This document shows, piece after piece, positions 1 to 8,171 of a stretch of DNA of 60,643 nt (the first letter of the stretch is position 1; every line of letters starts with the position of its first letter). The notes beneath the pieces were generated by a model that searched no databases, was not told the DNA's origin, and saw only the letters and a list, made by a program, of their open reading frames with translations. A program made the position numbers and the translations under genes. The DNA comes from CBDUBH01 sp965365345 (GTDB taxonomy: Bacteria; Bacteroidota; Ignavibacteria; Ignavibacteriales; SURF-24): positions 1 through 60,643 of the forward strand of contig CBDUBH010000008.1 in NCBI GenBank assembly GCA_965365345.1. The letters are read 5' to 3'.

Positions 1-912
1 AGGTTTTGTTAATCCTTGGCTTACAGGACCGACTGCCTGCGCTCCGCCCAATCTTTCGGCAATTTTGTATCCGATATTTCCTGCTTGAAGATCCGGGAAA
101 ACCAAAACGTTTGCTCTTCCGGCAACTTTGCTTTCGGGAGCTTTTTTCTTCCCGATCGCTTCAACAATTGCTGCATCAAATTGGAGTTCGCCGTCAATAT
201 TCAGATCAGGTCTTTTTGTCTGCGCGATTTTTGTAGCTTCGCGAACTTTGTCAATTAATTCATGTTCAGCGCTTCCTTTTGTTGAAAATGAAAGCATTGC
301 AACGTAAGCTTCATCGCCGGTTAATTTTTTATGATTTTCAGCTGTTGAAATTGCAATATCAGCAAGTTGTTCTGCATTCGGATTTGGATTTACGGCACAA
401 TCCGCAAAACTGTAAACTTTATCAGGGAAAGTCATCAAAAAGAAACTTGATACAATTGAAATTCCTTTAGGCATTCCTACCACTTGGATTGAAGCGCGCA
501 TAACATCAGCCGTGGTTGCAAATGAACCTGAGACCGATCCGTCAACTTCGCCTTCTTTTACCATCATTGCGCCGAAGAAAATATCGCGTTTGAAAGTTTC
601 GCGCGCCTGTTCCATCGGAATTTCTTTTCCTTTTGCTTTGCGCATATCGTAAAAAATCTGAGCGTATTTATCGAGCTTTTCCGAATTTTCAAAATCGATA
701 ATTTCAACGCCTTGCAAATTTACTCCGAGTTTTTCGGAATCTGATTTTATCTTATTTTCATTTCCTAAAACTACAACTTTTGCAATTCCGTCTTTGGTTA
801 AAATCTCCGCAGCTTTTAAAACTCTTTCATCGTGAGATTCGGGCAAAACAATTTTTTTGTTTCTTTGCGATGCTTTTGTTCTGATCTGTTTTAATAATTC
901 TGATTCTGCCAT
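1..912 (-). CDS. pta: Phosphate acetyltransferase, partial (C-terminus beyond the left edge)
   Basis: Interconverts acetyl-CoA plus phosphate with acetyl phosphate plus CoA in the cytoplasm; normally paired with acetate kinase for ATP formation from acetyl-CoA. The frame opens with ATG at 912-910 and stays open for 304 codons to the window edge. Single-domain Pta enzymes are about 330 residues, so only the last part is missing; this is an edge effect, not a broken gene. Family hallmarks are IVLPES near residues 21-26, SHDERVLKAA just after it, the VDGSVSGSFATTADVMRA segment, and a LQAGNIGYKIAERLGGA-like stretch close to the edge. There is no N-terminal DRTGG or malic-enzyme domain, so this is the short Pta type. 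It is divergent from the AI-2E-family gene, with about 125 bp between the starts. Phosphate butyryltransferase is the main alternative, judged less likely. Confidence 0.92.
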   Translation of the reverse strand, partial: MAESELLKQIRTKASQRNKKIVLPESHDERVLKAAEILTKDGIAKVVVLGNENKIKSDSEKLGVNLQGVEIIDFENSEKLDKYAQIFYDMRKAKGKEIPMEQARETFKRDIFFGAMMVKEGEVDGSVSGSFATTADVMRASIQVVGMPKGISIVSSFFLMTFPDKVYSFADCAVNPNPNAEQLADIAISTAENHKKLTGDEAYVAMLSFSTKGSAEHELIDKVREATKIAQTKRPDLNIDGELQFDAAIVEAIGKKKAPESKVAGRANVLVFPDLQAGNIGYKIAERLGGAQAVGPVSQGLTKP

Positions 913-1038
913 CTTTTCATTCCGTTTTTTATAAAAATTTTGTTACTAAAAATAAAAAAAATATTTGTTATAAAGAATGTGAATAATTATTTAATCTTAT
1001 TTGTATATTTAAACTATTCAATCCAAATCTTTCATCTT

Positions 1039-2091
1039 ATGCAAGAAAATATTTTAAAAAGAATTTTGAAAATTATCGCAGTAATTGCGGTCTTGATCGG
1101 CTTGGTTTATCTTGCCTATGTTTTTGCCGATATAATTATTCTTTTGGTTATCTCAATTCTTTTATCATTTATTTTTGATCCTGTTGTAAATTTTTTTCAG
1201 AATAAAGGATTAAGCCGGACTTTATCGATAGTATTGATTTTAGCGGTTACAGTCGTGATTTTATTTTTTACTTTTTCGTTTTTGTTCCCGAAAATTTCGA
1301 TGCAGATTGAAAGATTGGCTTCTACAATTACACAGGAAAATATTAAAGCATTTTTATTGACAATTGATTCTGCGCTTGTAAAATATGTACCGTTCATAAA
1401 ACACGGACAGCTTTCAGCAAAACTTGAAACTTTCTTTTCATCATTATTTATAGATTCCCTTGGAAGCATTACTGATTTCCTTTCGAGCATGGTTTCGGTT
1501 GTTGCGGTTTTGGTAATCGTTCCGTTTATGACCTTCTTTTTGCTTCGCGATAATAAAGAAATTAAAAAAGGAATTCTGACTTCCATACCAAATAAATATT
1601 TTGAGCCTGCTTACTGGCTTGTAATGAAAATCAGTATTCAGCTTGGAAGATTTGTGCGCGGCTGGATTTTCGATGCTTTTTTAGTAGGATTTTTAAGCGC
1701 GGTGGGTTTGGGTTTACTTGGAATTGAAAATGCTATTCCCATTGGTATTATTGCCGGAATCGGACATTTGATTCCCTATTTCGGTCCTATCATCGGGGGA
1801 ATTCCTGCAATTATAATTTCGATAATTCAATTCGGTGATTTTTCAATGCTGCCGAAAATCGTAATCTTGTTCATTATAATTTATACGATTGATAACGGAT
1901 TTATTCAACCGAATGTTTTTGCAAAAAGTGTTGATATGCATCCGCTAGTAATAATTTTGCTGATTGCAATGGGAAGTCAGATTTTCGGCGTTTGGGGAAT
2001 GCTTTTGGCGGTTCCTGCGGCAACTGTATTACGCACCGCAATCAAAGAATTGTATTTTGCTTATAAAAATTACGGAATTATCAAATTATAA
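1039..2091 (+). CDS. AI-2E family transporter-like membrane protein (UPF0118/PerM type)
   Basis: Multi-pass inner-membrane protein of the family that includes TqsA and PerM. Members are linked to AI-2 export or ion/proton antiport, so the substrate cannot be read from sequence. I place the start at ATG 1039 (MQENILKR..., 350 aa). The frame is open back to 940, but those extra 33 residues have no SD and are not family-like, and 350 aa is the usual length. Visible features are two N-terminal hydrophobic hairpins (about residues 10-60), a long amphipathic soluble loop (about 90-170), and a C-terminal block of membrane helices containing the family motif HLIPYFGPIIGGIPA. It stands alone on the plus strand and converges on the BKACE-type gene. 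A TATATT hexamer at 1004-1009 could be its -10, but I see no good -35. Confidence 0.85.
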   Translation: MQENILKRILKIIAVIAVLIGLVYLAYVFADIIILLVISILLSFIFDPVVNFFQNKGLSRTLSIVLILAVTVVILFFTFSFLFPKISMQIERLASTITQENIKAFLLTIDSALVKYVPFIKHGQLSAKLETFFSSLFIDSLGSITDFLSSMVSVVAVLVIVPFMTFFLLRDNKEIKKGILTSIPNKYFEPAYWLVMKISIQLGRFVRGWIFDAFLVGFLSAVGLGLLGIENAIPIGIIAGIGHLIPYFGPIIGGIPAIIISIIQFGDFSMLPKIVILFIIIYTIDNGFIQPNVFAKSVDMHPLVIILLIAMGSQIFGVWGMLLAVPAATVLRTAIKELYFAYKNYGIIKL

Positions 2092-2189
2092 TTTTTTGTA
2101 GATTTTTTAATTCTTCTTTTATCCGAAATGTTTTTTGCAGGAATTATTTTATTTAAATTATTGGATTTTAATTTGAAGGAAATTACAAA

Positions 2190-2909
2190 TTATAAATCTA
2201 AAATCTTCCGTGCGTAATTTAATAATTCTAAATTACTTTTAACTTTTGTTGAATCCTCCAAAAATATTGTATCTTCCATTCCAATTCTTGAATCATAACC
2301 TCTTTTTTTTGCTTCGCGAAGTAAATTCCAAGAAACTAAATTAAATCCATGCAGCAATCTTTTTGTTTTGATATTAAATTCATTTAAAACATTTTCAATT
2401 TCATTTATCGAATTAATTGCAGAATTCAAATTTTCTTCTTCAGGTTCAATTAGAATTCTGCAACAGCTTTCTGATAATCCGCTTTTTACAAATATTTCAG
2501 CGGCTTTTTTATCATTTAATCCTGCTTCGATTAATATTCCTTTTTCAATTAATATTTTTGAAATTTCAATTGCGTTATCTTCAATCATATTTACTGAGAT
2601 AAAATCCGGAATGTTTTGCCAAGCTTTTATATAATTAATTCTTTTATTCAAATCCGGCTCGATCCATTCTCCGGAGCTTATGCCTAATTGAATTTCATTT
2701 GATATATTTTTAATTACTGCAACTAAATTATTTACATCTTCCGGCGTTAAACTTTCTTTTCCGTCTTTATCATAGCAATGAATATGAAAAACTTTGTATC
2801 CATTTTGATAAATTGTTTTTACTTCGGATTCAATTTCAGAAAGGCTTTGAGGCAAATATATATTTTCAAATTTTGAACGGGCGCCGTTTAATGCAATTTT
2901 AAGAAGCAT
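2190..2909 (-). CDS. Short BKACE / DUF849-type enzyme (beta-keto acid cleavage family)
   Basis: Resembles the beta-keto acid cleavage enzyme family (DUF849; founding member 3-keto-5-aminohexanoate cleavage enzyme). These metal-dependent TIM-barrel enzymes condense a beta-keto acid with acetyl-CoA. In the 239-aa product I see LNGARSK near the N-terminus, the metal-binding HIH at residues 42-44, and RIGMED near 209-213 with the expected Glu ligand at 212. Characterised members are about 270-300 aa, so this one is short and probably lacks part of the lid or substrate loops. Substrate specificity cannot be assigned. It lies 83 bp downstream of moxR on the same strand, with no lysine-fermentation or carnitine genes nearby, so the neighbours give no pathway clue. 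ATG start at 2909. Confidence 0.7.
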   Translation of the reverse strand: MLLKIALNGARSKFENIYLPQSLSEIESEVKTIYQNGYKVFHIHCYDKDGKESLTPEDVNNLVAVIKNISNEIQLGISSGEWIEPDLNKRINYIKAWQNIPDFISVNMIEDNAIEISKILIEKGILIEAGLNDKKAAEIFVKSGLSESCCRILIEPEEENLNSAINSINEIENVLNEFNIKTKRLLHGFNLVSWNLLREAKKRGYDSRIGMEDTIFLEDSTKVKSNLELLNYARKILDL

Positions 2910-2992
2910 GATTTATTTTCATTTCATTGATATTGAAAATAACATTTACATTCGAATCGAATATAATTTTTATTTTTACTTCTATTAGAAAA

Positions 2993-3976
2993 TCAAACTG
3001 ATTGTAAAAGTTTATTTATCACTTCTACGGAATTTATTCCTTCGGCTTCTGCACTAAAGTTTGTAATTATTCTGTGACGCAAAACCGGAATTACTGAATC
3101 TTTTACATCATCAATATTCGGAGTAAATCTGCCTTCTGTAATTGCTTTTGCTTTTGCTGCAAGAATTAAATATTGGGAAGCGCGCGGTCCGGCTCCCCAA
3201 TTTATCCAATCTTTTACAAAATTAAATTCAGAAGTTTTAGGTCTTGTAGAATTTACAAGTTTCACCGTATATTCAATTACATTATCAGCAACCGGAACTC
3301 TTTTAACCAATTCCTGAAATTGAATTAATTCCTGTGCGCTTACAACTTTTTTTAACTCAGCTGCGTATTGACTTGTAGTTGATTTTACAATTGATATTTC
3401 TTCTTCGTAAGAAGGATAATCGAGCCAAAGATTGAACATAAATCTGTCAAGCTGAGCTTCCGGCAAAGGATAAGTTCCTTCCTGCTCAATCGGATTTTGA
3501 GTTGCAAGCACAAAGAAAGGTTCTTCTAAAGTGTAAGTAACTCCTGCAGCTGTAACTTTATGCTCCTGCATCGCTTCCAAAAGTGCTGCCTGGGTTTTCG
3601 GCGGAGTTCTGTTTATTTCATCGGCTAAAATTATATTTGCAAAAACAGGACCTTTTATAAATCTGAATGATCTTTTTTTTGTTGAATAATCTTCTTCAAT
3701 AATTTCGGTTCCGGTAATATCGCTCGGCATTAGATCCGGAGTAAATTGAATTCTGCTGAAATTCAGATCAAGAACTTCCGAAAGAGTTTTTATCAATAGA
3801 GTTTTTGCCAAACCCGGAACCCCGACAAGTAAACAGTGCCCTTTTGAAAGAAGCGAAATTAAAAGTTTATCAATAATTTCATTTTGCCCTATAATAACTT
3901 TTGAAATTTCGGATTTTATATTTTTTACCGATTCGCTTAATTGCTCAACAAGTTCAACATCATTTGCTTCTTTCAA
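2993..3976 (-). CDS. MoxR-family AAA+ ATPase
   Basis: Cytoplasmic AAA+ chaperone-like ATPase of the MoxR/RavA group, which remodels or inserts cofactors into partner proteins, often ones with VWA domains. The protein has 327 aa, the usual length. Visible elements are Walker A GVPGLAKT (52-59), the FTPDLMPSDITG segment after it, Walker B ILADEINR (116-123), sensor 1 ATQNP (158-162) and the C-terminal lid. The only suitable start is TTG at 3976, with GGA upstream at about 8 nt spacing. It begins 12 nt after surA and is probably co-transcribed with the SurA-like trio. The usual DUF58 and VWA partners do not follow it in this window, which is unusual for MoxR loci, so the client is unknown. Confidence 0.92.
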   Translation of the reverse strand: MKEANDVELVEQLSESVKNIKSEISKVIIGQNEIIDKLLISLLSKGHCLLVGVPGLAKTLLIKTLSEVLDLNFSRIQFTPDLMPSDITGTEIIEEDYSTKKRSFRFIKGPVFANIILADEINRTPPKTQAALLEAMQEHKVTAAGVTYTLEEPFFVLATQNPIEQEGTYPLPEAQLDRFMFNLWLDYPSYEEEISIVKSTTSQYAAELKKVVSAQELIQFQELVKRVPVADNVIEYTVKLVNSTRPKTSEFNFVKDWINWGAGPRASQYLILAAKAKAITEGRFTPNIDDVKDSVIPVLRHRIITNFSAEAEGINSVEVINKLLQSV

Positions 3977-3988
3977 AACAGGATTCCT

Positions 3989-5257
3989 TTAGATTTTGAT
4001 TTCCCAATAAATTTTATCTTTTAATTCTTCCATCCATTGTGCGTAAAGTTTTTCTTGCTTGTGATATTCTGCAAGCTGCTTTATTTCTTCGTAATCTTTT
4101 TCCAAGCTTGCTTCGTGCTCAGCTACTTTTTGATTTAATCTTATTATGTGATAACCGTAAATTCCCTGTCCTAATTCAATTCTTTTCGGATAACTGATTT
4201 CACCTTCTCTTAATTTTGTAACCGTATCAAAAAGATTTTTATCTAATTGACTTTTTTCAAAAGTGCCCAGTTTTCCGCCAAATTTTGAAGTTTGTTTATC
4301 ATCACTGTATTTTGTTGCAAAATCAGCAAAGCTTCCTTTATTTTGTCTAATGCTGTCACGCAGGTCGCTTAAAAATTCTATAGTTCTAAGATCGGCATCT
4401 TCATCACTTTTAATTTTTATTAAAATGTGACGGGTATTTATTGATTCGCCTTTTTTTTCCAAAAGCTGAATTATATGAAATCCGAACATACTTTCAACAA
4501 GTTCTGAAACTTGACCTTCGCGCATTGCAAATGCAGCGGCTTCATATTGCGGAACAAGTCTTCCTCTTTTTACAACTCCTAATTCACCGCCGTTTTGTGC
4601 AGTTCCGGGATCTTCAGAATATTTCTTTGCAAGTTCGCCAAAATCAGCGCCGTTTTTAATTGAGTCTAAAAGATTTTGAGCAAAATCCCGCGCTTTCTTT
4701 TTTTCAACATCACTTGCTTTTGGATTTACAAAAATATGTGAGATAGAATATTTTTCGGGAACCATTCCTAATGAATCTTTATAAATTTCAAAAAATTCTT
4801 CAACTTCACGTCTGCCGACTTCAATAAATCCGAATTTTTTCTGTTGAATTGATTGAGCCATTAAATTATTTCTAACTTCATCGCGCAATTCTCTTCTGAT
4901 TTTCTCGATTGACATTCCGTAAACCTGCTCAACTTTTTCGCGCGAGCCGTATTGTTGAATGAACATGTCAATCTGATAATCCAATCTTCGGTTTACTTCA
5001 TCATCGGAAACTGTAACCGAATCCAATTTTGCCTGAGCCAGCATTAATTTTTCATCAATTATAGAATTCAAAATTTGTCTTTTAAACTGCGGATCGTTTG
5101 GATTTTTTTTCTGCTGTGCCGCAACTATTGCTGTTTTAAAATTAAGTTCGCTCTGCGTAATTATTTCATTATCAACAACTGCCACAACTTTGTCAAGCAC
5201 TTCCTGCGCAAAAACCGAAGAAGCAAAAAGTACAAGAACGAATAATAATTTTTTCAT
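3989..5257 (-). CDS. surA: SurA-like periplasmic peptidyl-prolyl isomerase/chaperone
   Basis: Periplasmic chaperone that escorts outer-membrane beta-barrel proteins and isomerises proline bonds. The 422-aa product starts with a Sec signal peptide (MKKLLFVLVLFASSVFA, cleavage predicted after residue 17). A SurA N-terminal helical domain follows (about 18-160), then two parvulin domains: about 170-268 (ISHIFVNPK ... GFHIIQL) and 274-376 (RHILIKIK ... GYHIIRL). A short C-terminal helix closes the core fold. This architecture matches Escherichia coli SurA closely (428 aa). It directly abuts the upstream lipoprotein gene (no intergenic base) and precedes moxR, so it is the third gene of a periplasmic-folding operon. 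ATG start. Confidence 0.9.
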   Translation of the reverse strand: MKKLLFVLVLFASSVFAQEVLDKVVAVVDNEIITQSELNFKTAIVAAQQKKNPNDPQFKRQILNSIIDEKLMLAQAKLDSVTVSDDEVNRRLDYQIDMFIQQYGSREKVEQVYGMSIEKIRRELRDEVRNNLMAQSIQQKKFGFIEVGRREVEEFFEIYKDSLGMVPEKYSISHIFVNPKASDVEKKKARDFAQNLLDSIKNGADFGELAKKYSEDPGTAQNGGELGVVKRGRLVPQYEAAAFAMREGQVSELVESMFGFHIIQLLEKKGESINTRHILIKIKSDEDADLRTIEFLSDLRDSIRQNKGSFADFATKYSDDKQTSKFGGKLGTFEKSQLDKNLFDTVTKLREGEISYPKRIELGQGIYGYHIIRLNQKVAEHEASLEKDYEEIKQLAEYHKQEKLYAQWMEELKDKIYWEIKI

Positions 5258-6088
5258 CTATTCCCTATGTTTAATTTCAACTTGATATTTATTATGAAGA
5301 TTTTTTATGTAATCCTGCAGAATTTCATAACGACTTAACATTAAAAATCTTTTTCTAACTTTTTCTTTTATTAATGCAAATTCAGGAATTTCGTATTTGT
5401 TGTATTTGCGTATCAATTGTAAAACAACAAATTTATTTGGTTCCGAGTTCAGCACAATGCTGGTTTCATTTGGCAAAAGATTTTGAAGCACGGTTATATA
5501 TTCAACCGGCTGAATTTCACTTTCTGTTTGAAGCCGGTTCTCCTGAGAAATATTAAGATCAGGATCACCCCTGAAAACATTATGCGCTTTTATCCAATCA
5601 CTTTCGATCAATGTATTTCGGAAAAGAATTGCTTTATCTTCATCTGTAAATTTTATTATGTTAAAAAGAAAAGCTTCTTCAAAAAATCTGAATTCATCTT
5701 TTTTGCGGTCATAAAAATATTCAAGATCCTCATCAGAATATTCAATTTCGGAATCATCAATAATTTTTTTAAAGAGAATGGCTTTTGCCAATTCTTTTTT
5801 AGATTGCTCGATTATTCTGATGTATTCTTCTTCATCAATAATATCTTCTTCAAGAGCTTCTTTATACAATAATTCCGTTTCAATCCAATTGCTTATGAAT
5901 TCGTTTTTGCGGCTTTGCTGATTGGAAGCAGTATCCAAAAATTCAGAAATTTCTTCTTCTGTAAGATATGAATCTTCAACCCGGGCAACAAAATCCTGCC
6001 GGTCTTTATCTTTGCCGCAGCCGTAAAAAGCTGCGGCTAAAATGATTACAAAAAATACTTTATTTATTTTCTTTAAAAGCTTGTTCAA
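5258..6088 (-). CDS. Lipoprotein with SurA-N-like fold and degenerate parvulin region
   Basis: Predicted outer- or inner-membrane lipoprotein of 276 aa with signal peptide and lipobox FYGC (Cys24). The mature part starts like SurA_N (VARVEDSYLTEEEIS, then amphipathic helices with a GxxxxxxWIETELLY-type region). Where a parvulin domain should sit (about 135-235) I see only its ends: an FxFFEEAFLFNIIKF strand and a KFVVLQLI strand. The catalytic core loops are missing, so it is probably a chaperone without isomerase activity. The start is TTG at 6088, overlapping the 3' end of the upstream PPIase gene by 29 nt, with no good SD; this suggests translational coupling. A perfect 8-bp inverted repeat (6014-6021/6030-6037) spans its lipobox codons. 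No exact family recognised. Confidence 0.75.
   Translation of the reverse strand: MNKLLKKINKVFFVIILAAAFYGCGKDKDRQDFVARVEDSYLTEEEISEFLDTASNQQSRKNEFISNWIETELLYKEALEEDIIDEEEYIRIIEQSKKELAKAILFKKIIDDSEIEYSDEDLEYFYDRKKDEFRFFEEAFLFNIIKFTDEDKAILFRNTLIESDWIKAHNVFRGDPDLNISQENRLQTESEIQPVEYITVLQNLLPNETSIVLNSEPNKFVVLQLIRKYNKYEIPEFALIKEKVRKRFLMLSRYEILQDYIKNLHNKYQVEIKHRE
6014..6037 (-). other. Inverted repeat over lipobox codons
   Basis: GCCGCAGC and GCTGCGGC form a perfect 8-bp GC-rich stem with an 8-nt loop, inside an otherwise AT-rich gene. It begins about 50 nt after the start codon and covers the AAAFYGCG codons of the lipoprotein signal peptide. Function unknown; it could be a pause for signal-peptide targeting, or chance from Ala/Gly/Cys codons. 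Confidence 0.5.
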
Positions 6089-8045
6089 GTTTTTCGTAAT
6101 AATATTTTGGATTATATCTTTCGATCAAAGATTGAATATATTCATTTTCCAATCTTTTGCTTTCACTTTCCTGAAATTGACTTGCAGCTTCGGTTTTTGC
6201 TTCTTCAAAAGTTTTAATTCTTGCCGGATCTTTTTCAATTAATTTTACGATCGCAAATCCGTTTCCGCTTTTGAAAACCTGCGAATATTCACCGGGGTTT
6301 TGAAGTTTGTTTGCTTCTTCAGCAGATGGATTTGATTTTACAGGCACTAATCCGAATTTTCCGGCTTTGTTTTTCATATTCGGTCTTTCGGTAAATTTCA
6401 TTGCAAGCGAATCAAACTCAGCTCCGTTTTGAAGCATTGTGTAAATTTCATTTGCAAGTGAATCTTTTCTAACAAAAATTTCACTGAAATTTACTCTATC
6501 CTGCCAGCGATAATTTTCTTTGTTCAATTCATAGAAATCTTTTAATCTGGTTGTATCAACTTTTACTTTGCTCCAAATTTCTTCATCCTGAAGTTTGAAG
6601 ACATAAATTCCGTTTCTGTAATCATCCATTAAAGATTTGAATTGTTCATCTTCATCTTCAAGTTTTGAAGCAGCTTTTTCCAAAAGAATTTTTTCACTGA
6701 ATTTATTTGCCGCATTTTGAAGCGAAGCCAAATTTACCGGCTTATTAATAAATTCATTATTGTTGTCAACAAAATTAAAGAATGAATCAACTTTTACTTC
6801 AGTATTTTCAATATTGATCAAAGTTAAATTTTCAACTTCATTTTTAATTCCGCTTTTTTCAAGATTGATTCCGAATTTTAATGTATCGGAACTTTCTGCA
6901 ATTTTCTTGAGCGGATCTTCATTCATTTTGAAATTGAATCTTTCTTTTAAATTTGCCAAATAATTTGAATAATCCTGATCATAACGTGAACGTTTATGGA
7001 TTATTCTTAAATTTTCTTTTTCTTCTTCAAAAGAAGGAATTTGTTTAACATCAGTCAATTTAATTATGTGATATCCGAAATTTGTTTTTACGATATCGGA
7101 AACTTCATCTTGTTTCAAATTGAAAGCTGCTTCATCAAATTCTTTTACCATCATTCTTCTTTCGAAAAATCCCAAATCGCCGCCGTTTTTACCTGAGCCC
7201 GGATCTTCTGAATGTTTTTTTGCCATTTCAGCAAAATCGCTTCCGGTTTTTATTGAATCTAAAATTGTCTGTGTAAATTGCTTTGCTGATGCGGAATCAA
7301 TTTCACCGTTTTCATTTTTGAAATCAATTAAAATATGGCTCGCTTTTATTTGCGGCTTGCGTTCGCGTTTTTCAGTAACTTTTAAAACGTGATAGCCGTA
7401 TTTTGTTTGCAAAGGTTCAGGATAAATCTTACCGACTTCGGTTTTGTAAGCGGCATCTTCAAATTCTGGAATAATTGTTCCGGCTGTAATATAATAAATA
7501 TCGCCGCCGTAAGGTTTGGAATAAAAATCCGCTGAAAATTGATTTGCCAAAGCTTCAAAACTTTCGCCGTTATTAATTCTTAAAATTATATTTTCGGCAA
7601 GTGCTTTTGCTTTTTCATCGCTGATTGAATCAGGACGGATCATAATATGACTTATACGAAGTTCATATTTTCTTTTTTCGTAAAGATCTTTTAATGCGGG
7701 ATCAACAACTTTTTTTTCTACAAGATAAGTTTCAGCAACTTTATCTTTATATTCCTGAAGTTCATTTTGAAGTTCGGGAAGATTTTCATAACCTCTTACT
7801 TTTGCATCGCGCAATTTCATTTTGAAATTTACATAAAGATCAAGAAAATTTTTGTATTGATTAAGCGAATCATTTTTTGCGGCTTCAACTCCGCCTGCAT
7901 TTTTCGCGTAAACTTTTTCAAATTCATCCATCTTTACTTCTTGGTTTGCATATTTTGCAACCACAATATCAGAATGTTTTTTTGTACAGGAAGAAAGCAT
8001 GAACGAAATAACCCCAAGGATAATTAACAATTTTGCAAAGCGCAT
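6060..8045 (-). CDS. Lipoprotein peptidyl-prolyl isomerase with two parvulin domains plus one degenerate domain
   Basis: Periplasm-facing lipoprotein foldase of 661 aa. The signal peptide ends in lipobox LSSC (Cys20). A SurA-N-like helical segment (about 25-125) is followed by parvulin domain 1 (about 129-226, ISHIMIRPD ... GYHVLKV) and parvulin domain 2 (233-332, ASHILIDFK ... GYHIIKL). A long alpha-helical region comes next, then a third, weak parvulin-like segment (about 517-605, FSEIFVRKD ... GFAIVKL). PpiD and SurA have fewer or different domains, so this is a lineage-type architecture; I give no symbol. It is the first gene of the SurA-like operon and overlaps the next gene by 29 nt. 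ATG at 8045 is preceded by GGAGGTCG, a good SD. Confidence 0.88.
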   Translation of the reverse strand: MRFAKLLIILGVISFMLSSCTKKHSDIVVAKYANQEVKMDEFEKVYAKNAGGVEAAKNDSLNQYKNFLDLYVNFKMKLRDAKVRGYENLPELQNELQEYKDKVAETYLVEKKVVDPALKDLYEKRKYELRISHIMIRPDSISDEKAKALAENIILRINNGESFEALANQFSADFYSKPYGGDIYYITAGTIIPEFEDAAYKTEVGKIYPEPLQTKYGYHVLKVTEKRERKPQIKASHILIDFKNENGEIDSASAKQFTQTILDSIKTGSDFAEMAKKHSEDPGSGKNGGDLGFFERRMMVKEFDEAAFNLKQDEVSDIVKTNFGYHIIKLTDVKQIPSFEEEKENLRIIHKRSRYDQDYSNYLANLKERFNFKMNEDPLKKIAESSDTLKFGINLEKSGIKNEVENLTLINIENTEVKVDSFFNFVDNNNEFINKPVNLASLQNAANKFSEKILLEKAASKLEDEDEQFKSLMDDYRNGIYVFKLQDEEIWSKVKVDTTRLKDFYELNKENYRWQDRVNFSEIFVRKDSLANEIYTMLQNGAEFDSLAMKFTERPNMKNKAGKFGLVPVKSNPSAEEANKLQNPGEYSQVFKSGNGFAIVKLIEKDPARIKTFEEAKTEAASQFQESESKRLENEYIQSLIERYNPKYYYEKLEQAFKENK

Positions 8046-8115
8046 TTATTCGACCTCCATCAATTGTTTGCAATTTCTCAAATGATTTTTTTAGGTTTGC
8101 AATTACAAAAATAGA

Positions 8116-8154
8116 AAAAGCATTCAATCTTTTAAAACAGATTCAAATGCTTTT
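8116..8154 (-). terminator. Probable intrinsic terminator after metG
   Basis: Imperfect inverted repeat AAAGCATT...AATGCTTT with inner AATCT/AGATT pairs, about 15 bp with a small bulge. On the minus strand it is followed by a T-rich stretch. It lies just downstream of the metG stop and upstream of the PPIase operon. Confidence 0.6.
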
Positions 8155-8171
8155 CGTGATTTATACATTTT

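Noticed and set aside
1..912. Truncated pta pseudogene
   Set aside because: The missing end coincides with the window edge and the frame is intact.
940..1038. N-terminal extension of the AI-2E-family protein
   Set aside because: No SD, atypical residues, and ATG at 1039 gives the normal family length.
1197..1586. Antisense open frame of 129 codons across the AI-2E-family gene
   Set aside because: Shadow of a well-supported gene on the plus strand; no SD and no family features.
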